A DNA stretch of 64,000 nucleotides, taken from Arthrobacter sp. CJ23. Lineage in GTDB: Bacteria; Actinomycetota; Actinomycetes; Actinomycetales; Micrococcaceae. Location of the stretch: positions 2,542,001 to 2,606,000 of the forward strand of contig NZ_CP102950.1 in assembly GCF_024741795.1 (NCBI RefSeq). The letters run 5' to 3'. A program made the position numbers and the translations under genes. The notes below the pieces were generated by a model, which saw only the letters and a list, made by a program, of their open reading frames with translations, had not been told where the DNA came from and did not search any database. The number at the start of each line of letters is the position of its first letter. The first letter of the stretch is position 1. Below are positions 20,837-34,271 of this stretch, piece by piece.

Positions 20837-21417
20837 GCGCCGGCCTCGATCACTACTTCGTTGACGGGGACGCCGTCCACGGAGTCGAGCTCCTCAAGGT
20901 GGACGCGGACCTTTTCCGAGGAGGAAGTGGGCAGGTTCTTGCCCACGTGGTCCGCGCGGATGGGCAGTTCGCGGTGGCCGCGGTCCACCAGGACGGCGAG
21001 GCGCACGATGCGCGGGCGCCCGATGTCCACCAGGGCGTCGAGGGCCGCGCGGATGGTGCGCCCGGAGTAGAGGACGTCGTCGATCAGGACAACAACCTTG
21101 TTGTCGATGCCGGACAACGGCAGCCGGGTGTGGTGCGGGGGCCGGGTGGGCTGGTGCGAGAGGTCGTCACGGAACATGGTGACATCGAGCTGGCCGACGA
21201 TCGCGGCGGCGTCGACCGAAGGGTCTGCGGCGGCGATCTTGTTGGCGAGGCGCACGGCGAGCGGATAGCCGCGGCGCGGGATGCCCAGCAGGACCAGGTC
21301 CTGGGAGCCCTTGTTGGACTCGAGGATCTCATGGGCGATACGAGTCAGCGCACGGTCGATGTCGGCCTGGTTGAGTACAACCCGCGACGGCAGCTGCGCT
21401 GAAGTGACTTCAGTCAT
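20833..21417 (-). CDS. pyrR: PyrR bifunctional regulator / uracil phosphoribosyltransferase
   Basis: PyrR binds pyr mRNA in the presence of UMP and also has uracil phosphoribosyltransferase activity. The 194-residue protein shows the PRPP-binding loop [21 protein letters not shown] region ([11 protein letters not shown]) and the [10 protein letters not shown] segment. I chose ATG 21417 because AAAGGGGAG lies upstream at seven to eight bases; an upstream reading adds nine residues with no ribosome binding site. It heads the pyr operon. In mycobacteria PyrR represses translation by binding near the leader ribosome binding site; the same could apply here. Confidence 0.96.
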   Translation of the reverse strand: MTEVTSAQLPSRVVLNQADIDRALTRIAHEILESNKGSQDLVLLGIPRRGYPLAVRLANKIAAADPSVDAAAIVGQLDVTMFRDDLSHQPTRPPHHTRLPLSGIDNKVVVLIDDVLYSGRTIRAALDALVDIGRPRIVRLAVLVDRGHRELPIRADHVGKNLPTSSSEKVRVHLEELDSVDGVPVNEVVIEAGA

Positions 21418-21500
21418 CGCTCGTCTCCCCTTTCCCCGCCTCACGGGACGGAATTAAAAAAGGAACATTGCCCCACAAAACTACCACAATGGCCGTCCGG
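21418..21500 (-). promoter_or_regulatory. pyr operon leader / promoter region
   Basis: The minus-strand leader holds TAGTTT (TANNNT) about 70 bases before pyrR, an unusual run of six T residues in otherwise GC-rich DNA, and a purine-rich GAGGCGGGGAAAGGGGAG just before ATG 21417. PyrR-type control acts on such leaders, but I cannot identify a specific PyrR-binding loop. No strong -35 is seen. Confidence 0.35.
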
Positions 21501-21609
21501 GGAAGCCCCGAAGCCCGCCCCGGGCACTGCGCTTAAGGTCACATCCCCGGCGCCTCCCGGAGCCCGGCACCCAAGGCCGCGCCGCCTTGGATCCGGTGAT
21601 TCCGGCGCA

Positions 21610-21615
21610 TAGGCT
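21610..21615 (+). promoter_or_regulatory. -10 element, leaderless promoter of prsW-like gene
   Basis: TAGGCT ends seven bases before ATG 21623, and there is no ribosome binding site. Confidence 0.55.
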
Positions 21616-21622
21616 CGTGGCC

Positions 21623-22879
21623 ATGACGATGAACCAACCCGGGCATCACGGCGGTCCGCGGCCCTATCCCCGCCCCTACCTGGAGCCCGGCGCGAATCCC
21701 ACGTGGATGGGCCGCGTGGATCCTCGGAACTACCAGCCGGCACCCGGCAACCCGGCGCCCCTCCCCCAGCCCGCTTGGCCGGCTCCGGAGGCCGCGCGGC
21801 GGCGCTTCCCGGCGTCGACCACCCTGCCCCTGCTGGTGGCAGGCGGCGTACTCGCCTTTCTCAGCCTGCTGCTGGTGGTTCCCTTCCTGCTGGGCAGCAC
21901 GGGCGTGGCGGGCTTCGTGATCGGCTTCATCGCTTCCCTGTTCCCCCTGTCCGCCGTGCTGCTGACCGTGTTCCTCATTGACCGCTGGGAGCCCGAACCC
22001 AAGCGGCTGCTCTGGTTCGCCTTCAGCTGGGGTGCCGCCGTCTCCATCGCCGGAACACTGCTGATCCAACCGCTCTTCGTACTGGCTGCACCCACCGCGG
22101 ACAAGGCGGAGTTCCAGTACTTCATGGCCACCGTGGAGGCACCGATCGTGGAGGAATTCACCAAGTCCCTGGGCCTGCTGCTCCTGCTGCTGGGGGCCAG
22201 GAAGTACTTCGACGGTCCCGTGGACGGCGTGGTCTTCGCCTTCACGGTTGCCGGCGGCTTCGCGTTCACGGAGAACATCCTCTATTTCGGCCGGGAAATT
22301 GCCGAATCCAGCGATCCCGGCACGGACCTCGTCCGGATCTTCATCCTGCGCGGCGTCATGTCGCCGTTCGCGCACGCGCTGTTCACGGGCACCACCGGGC
22401 TCATCATGGGGTTTGCGGCGCGGCGCTGGCACCCGGGCTATTCGGTGCTGGCCTTCTTCATCGGCCTGCTTCCCGCCATGTTCCTGCACAACCGCTGGAA
22501 CAGCATGGGTGAGGGCTTCCTGGTGGAGTACTTCGTGGTGCAGGTCCCGATCTTCCTGATGGCGGCACTGGGCATCGTGTTCCTGCGCCTCGCGGAAGGC
22601 AAGCTCACCCGGCAGCGGCTGCTGGAGTATGCACGGGCGGGCTGGTTCACGCCCGCCGAGGTTGACATGCTGGCCACCGTCCGGGGCCGCAAGGCCGCCA
22701 TCCGCTGGGCCGCATCGAGCGGCCGTGCCGCCCAGATGCGCGCCTTCATCAAGGCCGCCACGGCCCTGGCCTGTACCCGGCAGCGGATCCTGAGCGGGCG
22801 GGACGTGCCCATCCACCAGCATGATGAGCTCCGCCAGCTGGTGGATGTCCCGCAGTTGCGGGCCGCCGTCCTCGCCTGA
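21623..22879 (+). CDS. PrsW-family intramembrane metalloprotease
   Basis: A 418-residue polytopic membrane protein: a proline-rich N-terminal tail (residues 1-65), then about eight hydrophobic segments. The family motifs are in order: the EEF pair (about residues 177-179, in EAPIVEEFTKS), the FTEN motif (about 215-218, GGFAFTENILYF) and the histidines of HALFTGTTG and LHNRWN. PrsW proteases cleave membrane-bound anti-sigma factors at a first site in Bacillus subtilis; the target here is unknown, and no anti-sigma factor gene is adjacent. A soluble tail of about 90 residues follows the last helix. The start is set by TAGGCT seven bases upstream. It stands alone on the plus strand. Confidence 0.9.
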   Translation: MTMNQPGHHGGPRPYPRPYLEPGANPTWMGRVDPRNYQPAPGNPAPLPQPAWPAPEAARRRFPASTTLPLLVAGGVLAFLSLLLVVPFLLGSTGVAGFVIGFIASLFPLSAVLLTVFLIDRWEPEPKRLLWFAFSWGAAVSIAGTLLIQPLFVLAAPTADKAEFQYFMATVEAPIVEEFTKSLGLLLLLLGARKYFDGPVDGVVFAFTVAGGFAFTENILYFGREIAESSDPGTDLVRIFILRGVMSPFAHALFTGTTGLIMGFAARRWHPGYSVLAFFIGLLPAMFLHNRWNSMGEGFLVEYFVVQVPIFLMAALGIVFLRLAEGKLTRQRLLEYARAGWFTPAEVDMLATVRGRKAAIRWAASSGRAAQMRAFIKAATALACTRQRILSGRDVPIHQHDELRQLVDVPQLRAAVLA

Positions 22880-22918
22880 ATTTCAGGGCCTCGCCTGACG
22901 GAGCACCGCGTGGATACG

Positions 22919-22966
22919 CAAAGAGGGCCCGTGGCTGCAGTTTCCTGCGGCCACGGGCCCTCTTGC
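22919..22966. terminator. Bidirectional terminator between prsW-like gene and nusB
   Basis: A long hairpin with arms CAAAGAGGGCCCGTGGCTGC and its near-complement around a TTTC loop, between two converging genes. The arms contain a GAGGGCCCGTGGC/GCCACGGGCCCTC core without mismatch and an A-rich/T-rich base (CAAAGAG...CTCTTG), so it should work in both directions. Confidence 0.85.
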
Positions 22967-23005
22967 GGTTTCAGCGTCGTGTGTTCGCCTGCACTGTAGC
23001 GATGC

Positions 23006-23416
23006 CTAGGCGAGCAGGGACGGCTTGAGCTTCTGCAGCCGGCCGAGGAGGCCGTTGATGAAGGCGGGCGACTCGTCCGTGGACATCACCTTGGCGAGTG
23101 CCACCGCTTCGCTGACGGCAACGCCGTCCGGAACCTCGTCATTGTAGAGAAGTTCCCAGGTGCCGATGCGCAGGATGATCCGGTCAACGGACGGCATCCG
23201 TTCCAGGGTCCAGCCCTGGGCATAGGTCTCGAGGAATTCGTCGATGGTGGGCTGCATGGAAACAACGCCCTCAACGATTTCCACTGTATAGGGATTGATC
23301 ACCAGATCCGTCACCTCCCGACGCGCCTTGAGCGCATCGAAAGCCGAGACGGAGCGCTGCTCCGCCTCGAAGAGAACTTCAAGGGCCCTGCTACGGGCCT
23401 TACCGCGGGCACTCAC
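23006..23416 (-). CDS. nusB: Transcription antitermination factor NusB
   Basis: NusB joins NusE (S10) on boxA RNA and supports rRNA antitermination. The 136-residue all-helical protein matches the family: ARSRALEVLFEAEQRS at the N-terminus, and SVDRIILRIGTWELLY and AVALAKVMSTDESPAFINGLL near the end. The GTG start shares one base with the efp stop (TAGTG), so translation is probably coupled. It ends the aro-efp-nusB unit and is followed by the bidirectional terminator. Confidence 0.97.
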   Translation of the reverse strand: MSARGKARSRALEVLFEAEQRSVSAFDALKARREVTDLVINPYTVEIVEGVVSMQPTIDEFLETYAQGWTLERMPSVDRIILRIGTWELLYNDEVPDGVAVSEAVALAKVMSTDESPAFINGLLGRLQKLKPSLLA

Positions 23417-23979
23417 TAGTCGTTGACCCGGCCCAGGTAGCTGCCGTCGCGGGTGTCGACCTTGACCTTGGTGCCCTGCTCAACGAACAGCGGAACCTGG
23501 ATCTCGTAGCCGGTTTCAACGGTGGCAGGCTTGGTGCCGGCCGAGGAGCGGTCGCCCTGCAGGCCCGGCTCCGTGTAGGTGATTTCGAGAACGACGCTTG
23601 CAGGCAGTTCGATGTAGAGCGGGGTGCCCTCGTGGATGGCGATGTTGACCATCTGGTTCTCGAGCATGAAGTTGGTGGCATCGCCTACCGTTGCGCCAGA
23701 AACGTGGATCTGGTCGTAGTCCTGGGTGTCCATGAAGACGAAGTCTTCGCCGTCCTGGTACAGGTACTGGTAGTCGCGGCGGTCAACCGTGGCGGTCTCG
23801 ATCTTGAGGCCGGCATTGAAGGTCTTGTCGACTACCTTGCCGGACATGACGTTGCGCATTTTGGTGCGAACGAAGGCACCGCCCTTGCCAGGCTTGACGT
23901 GCTGGAACTCGATGATGTTCCAGAGCTGGCCCTCAAGCTTAAGGACGGTTCCATTCTTGATGTCGTTTGTGGTTGCCAC
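23416..23979 (-). CDS. efp: Elongation factor P
   Basis: EF-P helps ribosomes form peptide bonds at polyproline stretches. The 187-residue, three-domain protein shows the KOW-like N-terminal domain with [19 protein letters not shown]; the lysine in the KPGKGGA loop is at the position modified in other bacteria. The OB domains follow ([13 protein letters not shown], and [14 protein letters not shown] at the C-terminus). The start is GTG with GAGGAT six bases upstream. No EpmA- or EarP-type modification gene is in the window. Confidence 0.97.
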   Translation of the reverse strand: MATTNDIKNGTVLKLEGQLWNIIEFQHVKPGKGGAFVRTKMRNVMSGKVVDKTFNAGLKIETATVDRRDYQYLYQDGEDFVFMDTQDYDQIHVSGATVGDATNFMLENQMVNIAIHEGTPLYIELPASVVLEITYTEPGLQGDRSSAGTKPATVETGYEIQVPLFVEQGTKVKVDTRDGSYLGRVND

Positions 23980-24083
23980 TCGTATCCTCAGGTTTCTTTC
24001 GCTGGTTCTGTCTGCCAGCCGTTTATGCCAAGCAAGCTTGCCAAACGGCCCGCCAGCGCGTATTTATCAAAAATCCAAGAACC

Positions 24084-24089
24084 ATTCTA
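24084..24089 (-). promoter_or_regulatory. Candidate -10 element upstream of efp
   Basis: TAGAAT on the minus strand lies about 105 bases before the efp start, in the 178-base gap to the TPR-like gene. No good -35 is visible 17 bases further upstream. The rest of the gap is AT-richer than its surroundings and holds no reading frame I can support. Confidence 0.35.
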
Positions 24090-24157
24090 CCGGCAATTGG
24101 GCAGTGGCCTGCGATGCGGCCGCCGAGGGGCCGCCAGGAGGCGTTTCAGGATGCCCG

Positions 24158-26329
<2,172 letters not shown>

Positions 26330-26330
<1 letters not shown>

Positions 26331-27529
26331 TAGTGGCCGACCGAGTCCAGGGCTGCCGGGATGCTGGCCAGGTAGCTCTGCAGGTTGCGGGAGGTCTCGG
26401 CCACGGAGTCGCCGCCGAACTTCTCGGCCACGGCTTCGGCCAGGACAAGTGCCACCATGGCTTCGGCCACCACGCCGGCAGCCGGCACGGCACAGACGTC
26501 CGAACGCTGGTGGTGCGCCTTGGCTGCCTCACCGGTGCTGATGTCGATGGTGCGCAGGGCGCGGGGCACCGTGGCGATGGGCTTCATGGCGGCGCGGACC
26601 CGCAGGACCTCGCCGATGCTCATGCCGCCTTCGATGCCGCCGGCGCGGTTGGTCTTGCGGACGATCCTGCCGGTCTCGTCCCTGAGGATCTCGTCGTGGG
26701 CGGCCGAACCGCGGCGGGCAGCGGTCAGGAAGCCGTCGCCGACCTCCACGCCCTTGATGGCCTGGATGCCCATGAGGGCGGCGGCGAGGCGGGAGTCGAG
26801 GCGGCGGTCCCAGTGCACGTAGCTGCCGAGTCCTGGCGGGAGACCGTAGGCAAGGACCTCCACCACGCCGCCCAGGGTTTCGCCTTCCTTGTGGGCCGCG
26901 TCCACCTCGGCCACCATGGCGTCCGAGGTTTCGCGGTCAAAGCAGCGCAAGGGATCGGCGTCGAGGGCCAGCACGTCCGAGGGAATCGGCAGCGGCCGGC
27001 CTTCGGGGACTGCAACGCTGGCGATGGAGACGGTGTGGCTGACGAGTTCAATGCCCAGCTGCTTGAGGAACTGCGAAGCAACGGTGCCCAGGGCCACGCG
27101 GGTGGCCGTTTCGCGGGCGCTGGCCCGTTCCAGGACCGGACGGGCTTCGTCGAAGCCGTACTTCTGCATGCCGGTGAAGTCCGCGTGGCCGGGGCGCGGA
27201 CGCGTCAGCGGGGCGTTGCGGGCCTGATCGGCGAGGAGTTCGGGATCCACGGGGTCGGCAGACATGATCTGCTCCCACTTGGGCCATTCGGTGTTGCCCA
27301 CCTGGATGGCAACGGGGCCACCTTGGGTCAAGCCGTGGCGGACACCGCCCATGACGGTGACTTCGTCCTGCTCGAACTTCATCCGGGCACCACGGCCATA
27401 GCCGAGGCGGCGACGCGCCAGGGCATCACGGATCTGCCCGCTGGTGAGTTCCACACCGGCAGGGACGCCTTCAATAATTCCGATCAGAGCCGGACCATGG
27501 GATTCACCGGCAGTCAACCAACGCAACAT
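26330..27529 (-). CDS. aroC: Chorismate synthase
   Basis: AroC converts EPSP to chorismate with reduced FMN. The 399-residue protein starts [15 protein letters not shown], the family signature, and contains [32 protein letters not shown] and [14 protein letters not shown] 27529 was chosen because this is the conserved N-terminus and AGGATTGG lies upstream; an in-frame ATG six codons earlier is possible. It follows aroE after 27 bases. Confidence 0.97.
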
Positions 27530-27556
27530 AAGAACCAATCCTGCCATGTAAGGCCA

Positions 27557-28417
27557 CTAGAACACCCGCCGGGGAAGCCCGACTGAGTCACACATCACAT
27601 CTATGACACCGGCGGTTACCTCGCCGCCGGTAAAGAACCGTATCTGCTCCACGGCCTGGTACATCAGCATCTCCAGACCCGGCACCACGGCACCGCCGTG
27701 TCCTTGCCAGACCTCGGCAATGCGGCTCGGCCACGGATCGTAGGCCACGTCCAGCAGGACCCCCGCCGCAGTGCCCGGAAGCCCGGCGAGTTCCGCCGCG
27801 ATGCCGTCCGCAGCACGCGGCGGCAGGGTGGAGATGGCCAGTTCCGCTCCGGCCAGCGCCGTGGCGGCCTCGCTGAGGGGGCGCACCGCGAGCGAAATCC
27901 CGACGGCGGCCGCTGCCGCCTGGGCATCTCCCGCGCGGGACGCATCGCGGACGAACACGTCGACGTGGCTGGAACCGAGTTCGTGCAGGGCGGCAATGGC
28001 GGCGGCCGAGGTGCCTCCCCCGCCCAGGATGGCGGCCCGCGGCCGGGACACGGCCCCGGCATAACGCACCGCTTGGACGATGCCCGCAACGTCGGTGTTG
28101 TAGCCGATCCGCCGGACGCCGCTGCCGTCCCGCTCGAAGGCCACGGTGTTGATGACGCCGAGGCTGGCCCCTGCACCGCGGACCTCGTCGACTTCCGCGG
28201 CCATCGCCGACTTCAGCGGCATGGTGACGGACAAGCCGCACCATGACTCGTCCGAACGCACCTCAGCCATGAACGCGGGCAGTTGCTCAACAGTGACGTC
28301 GATGGCCGTGTACGCGATGTCGACGCCGAGTTTGGCGTAGGCGGCAAGGTGCAGTGCCGGCGACTTCGAGTGCGAGACGGGGTGTCCGAGGACCGCTGCA
28401 CGCCTGCTCACACGCAT
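27557..28417 (-). CDS. aroE: Shikimate dehydrogenase
   Basis: AroE reduces 3-dehydroshikimate to shikimate with NADPH. The protein shows the substrate-binding HPVSHSKSPALH, GLSVTMPLKSAM with the catalytic lysine, GVINTVAFER and the Rossmann AILGGGGTSAAAIAAL. The start is uncertain: ATG 28417 overlaps mltG by ten bases, and GTG 28411 would give a four-base GTGA overlap like other junctions here. A GTG at 28441 is less likely. The gene lies directly after mltG, as in mycobacteria (Rv2552c-Rv2553c). Confidence 0.94.
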   Translation of the reverse strand: MRVSRRAAVLGHPVSHSKSPALHLAAYAKLGVDIAYTAIDVTVEQLPAFMAEVRSDESWCGLSVTMPLKSAMAAEVDEVRGAGASLGVINTVAFERDGSGVRRIGYNTDVAGIVQAVRYAGAVSRPRAAILGGGGTSAAAIAALHELGSSHVDVFVRDASRAGDAQAAAAAVGISLAVRPLSEAATALAGAELAISTLPPRAADGIAAELAGLPGTAAGVLLDVAYDPWPSRIAEVWQGHGGAVVPGLEMLMYQAVEQIRFFTGGEVTAGVIDVMCDSVGLPRRVF

Positions 28418-30117
28418 CGGCCTGCGTTCGCCGCACACCACGCGTTGTACTGCGCAACGTAGACGTTGTGTTCGGCCAGCGTCTTGGAGAACTTGGTCTC
28501 CTTGGTGTCCAGGTTAATGGTCACCCAGTAGAGGTAGTCATTGGCCGTGGGCTTGGCCGCCGCGTCGATGGCCGACTTTCCGGGCGAACCGATGGGGCCG
28601 ACAGGAAGACCGGCATTGGCGTAGGTGTTGTACGCATTGGCTTTGTCCGCCTTTTCCTCCTCCGTGAGGTGGAAGGACTTCCGGCCCAGGCCATATGTGA
28701 CCGTGGCATCGGACTGGATCAGCCCGTAGGTCTCGCTGTTGCCCGGCTTCAGGCGGTTGTAGATGGCGCCTGCCACGTTCCCGTAGTCAGCCTGGCCGCC
28801 TTCGGCCTGCACGATGCTCGCAATGATCACGGCATCGAACTGCTTGGCAGGATCCGTGATCCCCTGGGCTTTCAGCTCGTCCAGCGTGGTGCTGACCAGC
28901 TTCTGCATGATGTCCTTGCCGGCAGTGCCCAAGGGGAAGCGGTACTCCCCCGGGGCCAGGAAGCCTTCAAGGTTTTTGGCCTTGGCCGGTACACCGAATT
29001 GGGCAGGGGCGTTGCTGAGTGCCTGGAGCTGCTGCACGGGAATGCCCGAACCTTTGGAGATCGCTTCGAGGGATTCGTTGATCCGCAGGCCGGCGCTCAG
29101 GGCGAAGTAGATGACCTTGGAGGCGTCCTGGTTCTGCAGGACGGCCACGGCATCGGCGTTCTTCATTTCGGTCCTGAACTGGAAGTCACCCGGCGACAAC
29201 TCGCCGCCCGCGGCGATGAACGCTTTGAGGAACGTGTCCGCGTTGGCCACGATGTGCTTTTCCTCAAGCTCGCCGGCGATCGCCTTCGGGCCGGAGCCGG
29301 CGGGGACGGTGACCGTCACGGACCCTGTGCCCGGCCCCGGGTAATCGCTCAGTTTGTCCATGCCCAGGAGCGGCCGCAGGAACTGCGCACCGATGGCTAT
29401 GGCCGCAACGAAGACACCCAGGGTGATCAGCAGCGCCACAACGCGGCGACGGCGGCGGACCTTCTTGGACGGCACCTTGGCGGCAGCCGGGGTTTCGAGG
29501 GTCTCGTGGCCATGCCCGTCATACGCCTCATGGCCGTGGTGGGGGTCGTACTCATGCGCGGCATGCCCATCGTGTTCGATGTAGCCGTGTTCGGCATGTT
29601 CGTGGTGTTCAAGTTCAGGGTGTTCAAGGTAGGCATGCTCGTCGTAGTGGACGTCCGCATGCTCCTCGTGGTGGAGGTCGGCGTGGCCGTGTCCCTCGTA
29701 GTGCTGGGCGGCGTCGTGGTCCTGGACGGCCTCGGCGTGGAGATGCGACGCCGCGGCGTCGCCATGCTCGGCATCCTCCGGCTGGGCGTCAGCGTGCTGC
29801 TCAGGCTCCGGCACCGCAGCACGCAGAGGCTCCGGCTCCGCTGCAGGCACAGGCTCAGGCTCCGGCTTGGAAACGGCCGGGGGTGCGGCGGCCGGGGCTG
29901 GGAAGCGCGGGGCCGCGGGAATGGGGGCCGGCAAGGTGGACGCGGCCGAAACCGGCGCGGGCACCGTTACCTCCTCCGGCACGAAATCGGGAACCTCGAC
30001 GATGTCCTGGTTCTGCGTTGCCAGGAAGCGTTCCCTGGCGCGGAGTTCCTTGCGGGTCAGGGGCATGCCGCCTCCTGAGGACGCCTGGTTTGAGGGGTCG
30101 TTGTTGACCGGGCTCAC
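28408..30117 (-). CDS. mltG: Endolytic transglycosylase MltG with histidine-rich cytoplasmic segment
   Basis: MltG cleaves nascent glycan strands and so ends peptidoglycan chain growth at the membrane. The 569-residue protein has an N-terminal cytoplasmic part of about 225 residues, one transmembrane helix (about 226-246, VVALLITLGVFVAAIAIGA) and an extracytoplasmic YceG domain (residues 260-569) with LEGFLAPGEYRFP, ASIVQAEGG and DATVTYGLGR. The cytoplasmic part starts with a PLTRKELRARERFLA motif, continues with a Pro/Ala/Glu-rich linker and then a region (about 108-204) with 26 histidines in 97 residues. GTG start; four-base overlap with ruvX. Confidence 0.94.
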   Translation of the reverse strand: MSPVNNDPSNQASSGGGMPLTRKELRARERFLATQNQDIVEVPDFVPEEVTVPAPVSAASTLPAPIPAAPRFPAPAAAPPAVSKPEPEPVPAAEPEPLRAAVPEPEQHADAQPEDAEHGDAAASHLHAEAVQDHDAAQHYEGHGHADLHHEEHADVHYDEHAYLEHPELEHHEHAEHGYIEHDGHAAHEYDPHHGHEAYDGHGHETLETPAAAKVPSKKVRRRRRVVALLITLGVFVAAIAIGAQFLRPLLGMDKLSDYPGPGTGSVTVTVPAGSGPKAIAGELEEKHIVANADTFLKAFIAAGGELSPGDFQFRTEMKNADAVAVLQNQDASKVIYFALSAGLRINESLEAISKGSGIPVQQLQALSNAPAQFGVPAKAKNLEGFLAPGEYRFPLGTAGKDIMQKLVSTTLDELKAQGITDPAKQFDAVIIASIVQAEGGQADYGNVAGAIYNRLKPGNSETYGLIQSDATVTYGLGRKSFHLTEEEKADKANAYNTYANAGLPVGPIGSPGKSAIDAAAKPTANDYLYWVTINLDTKETKFSKTLAEHNVYVAQYNAWCAANAGRCV

Positions 30118-30704
30118 AATTGCCTTCCCCTCGTAGAAGAGTGTGGGTCAGTGCCGGGGGCAGCCTGCGGTGTTGGGGCACTGGCGGCTGGTTCGGACGG
30201 CGCCGGTGCGTAGACACGGCGGCCAGCGTCCGATCCCCTGGCTTTTTGCATGTCGATCGCATGCTGCAGTATTCCGGCAGCAGCAACCTGATCCACCACT
30301 TTACGGTGGTCCTTGCTGCTCATGCCAGCTTCGTGCAGGTTGCGGTGCGCCGTCACGGTGGTCAGGCGCTCATCGACCAGGTTCACGGGAACGTCCAGTC
30401 CGGCACGCTGCAGCTCCCCCACCAGAAGGTCGGCGTAGTCCGTGGCCATCCGTGCCGAGGCGTGCTCTTCGCCCTTCATGGTGCGTGGCAGCCCCACGAA
30501 GATCTGCACCGCGCCGCGCTCGGCAGCCTGCTTTACAATCACACGGACGTCCGAGTTCTTCTTGGCATCCCTGCTCACCGTCTTGAACGGCGTGGCGAGG
30601 ATGCCGTCCGGGTCGCAGATCGCAAGGCCGACCCGGACAGTACCGACGTCTACCCCCAGCTTGATGCCGCGGGGGTAGACGTCGCTGCTTGAAGGGGAAT
30701 CCAC
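30114..30704 (-). CDS. ruvX: Holliday-junction resolvase-like protein RuvX (YqgF)
   Basis: An RNase H-fold nuclease of the YqgF family, implicated in 16S rRNA processing or in DNA junction cleavage depending on species. The core (residues 10-150) has GVDVGTVRVGLAICDPDG with the catalytic aspartate, FVGLPRTMKGEE and NLVDERLTTVTAHR. A proline- and alanine-rich C-terminal extension of about 40 residues is not part of the fold. The GTG start lies two bases after the alaS stop. It overlaps mltG by four bases. The order alaS-ruvX-mltG-aroE is the mycobacterial one. Confidence 0.95.
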   Translation of the reverse strand: MDSPSSSDVYPRGIKLGVDVGTVRVGLAICDPDGILATPFKTVSRDAKKNSDVRVIVKQAAERGAVQIFVGLPRTMKGEEHASARMATDYADLLVGELQRAGLDVPVNLVDERLTTVTAHRNLHEAGMSSKDHRKVVDQVAAAGILQHAIDMQKARGSDAGRRVYAPAPSEPAASAPTPQAAPGTDPHSSTRGRQL

Positions 30705-30706
30705 CG

Positions 30707-33385
<2,679 letters not shown>

Positions 33386-33501
33386 TAGCTGATTACTTAC
33401 CCTTCTCAATTCACTGCATGAGTTTGTGCGCAGAACCGGCCGTTGCCGTTCCGCAGCTTCTAATTCTGCCCTGTTCCGGGCGCGGGGGCGAACCGCGGCG
33501 G

Positions 33502-33732
33502 CTAGCGTGCGCCGGCGTCGGGCTCGTTGATCCCCAAGGCGGACCGCAGATCAACCTCGCGTTCGTGCATTCCGGCGCGCACGGCGTCGGCGAAATCGTA
33601 GAACCCGTCGGCCAGCCGGCCGACGGCGCGGTTAAGCCCGTCGGGGCCGAGGTTGGCCTGGGCTTCGGTGATCTTGCGGAAGGCGATGACGCCGATGGCG
33701 ACGCCGATTCCCATCCAGACAATTCTTTTCAC
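33502..33732 (-). CDS. Small membrane protein (DUF6167-like)
   Basis: A 76-residue protein starting KRIVWMGIGVAIGVIAFRK: a short N-terminal transmembrane helix followed by an amphipathic helix (ITEAQANLGPDGLNRAVGRLADGFYDFADAVRAGM). The start at GTG 33732 has GGAAGG upstream. A longer reading in this frame runs through the start of the neighbour and is rejected. Small proteins of this type sit between alaS and the DUF948 gene in Arthrobacter relatives (recalled, not checked). Function unknown. Confidence 0.8.
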   Translation of the reverse strand: MKRIVWMGIGVAIGVIAFRKITEAQANLGPDGLNRAVGRLADGFYDFADAVRAGMHEREVDLRSALGINEPDAGAR

Positions 33733-33754
33733 GGTTGTTGGCCTTCCGGCGGAT

Positions 33755-34129
33755 TCAGCGGCTGCGGCGGCCGGGCGATGCGGACCGCCGGCCTGCGAGG
33801 GCGGACCGGACACCGTAGCTGAACGCGGCCACCTTGATGAGGGGGGAACCCACTGTTGCGGCAACGAGCGAGGACAGCGCGGAAATGTTGGCCGAGGCGT
33901 CGGAGACGTTCGAGGCGATGCCGTCCACCTTCTTCAGCTGCTGGTTGGTGGTGGAGACGGTGGCCGTGACTTCGTCCATGAGAGGTGTGGCGCCGTCGCT
34001 GATGGTGCGGATTGACTGGCGCACTTCGTCCAGGACGCCGCCGAGCTTCAGGATGGGCACGGCCAACAGCAGCACAAGGAGCGCAAACACTCCTGCCGCG
34101 ATCAGGCCGGCAATATCGCCACCAGACAT
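33755..34129 (-). CDS. DUF948-family membrane protein
   Basis: A 124-residue protein with one N-terminal transmembrane helix (about residues 5-27, IAGLIAAGVFALLVLLLAVPIL) and a long helical region (GGVLDEVRQSIRTISDGATPLMDEVTATVSTTNQQL) that fits the DUF948 coiled-coil pattern, then an arginine-rich tail. ATG 34129 is preferred: AGGGAG lies nine bases upstream; ATG 34138 lies directly on that ribosome binding site. It is 22 bases from the next small membrane gene, so the two are probably one unit. Function unknown. Confidence 0.85.
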   Translation of the reverse strand: MSGGDIAGLIAAGVFALLVLLLAVPILKLGGVLDEVRQSIRTISDGATPLMDEVTATVSTTNQQLKKVDGIASNVSDASANISALSSLVAATVGSPLIKVAAFSYGVRSALAGRRSASPGRRSR

Positions 34130-34215
34130 GTCACTCATCTCCCTATGGATCGTTGCGGTGCACCGGGTGCCCGGCCGCGGGGTACTGCTCCGGCAAGGCT
34201 TCCCCAAGTACCTTA

Positions 34216-34259
34216 CATACAAAGAAGCCCGCGGCGTGTGCCACGGGCTTCTTTGTATG
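34216..34259. terminator. Terminator after rpsD
   Basis: CATACAAAGAAGCCCG and CGGGCTTCTTTGTATG form a perfect 16-bp stem over a 12-base loop, directly after the rpsD stop. The GC-rich top and A/T-rich foot are typical of an intrinsic terminator in high-GC genomes. Confidence 0.9.
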
Positions 34260-34271
34260 CGCTGCCGGAAT

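Noticed and set aside
29500..29850. CRISPR-like or tandem DNA repeat in the mltG region
   Set aside because: The periodicity comes from the histidine/glutamate codons of the protein; units vary in length and sequence and lack conserved spacers.
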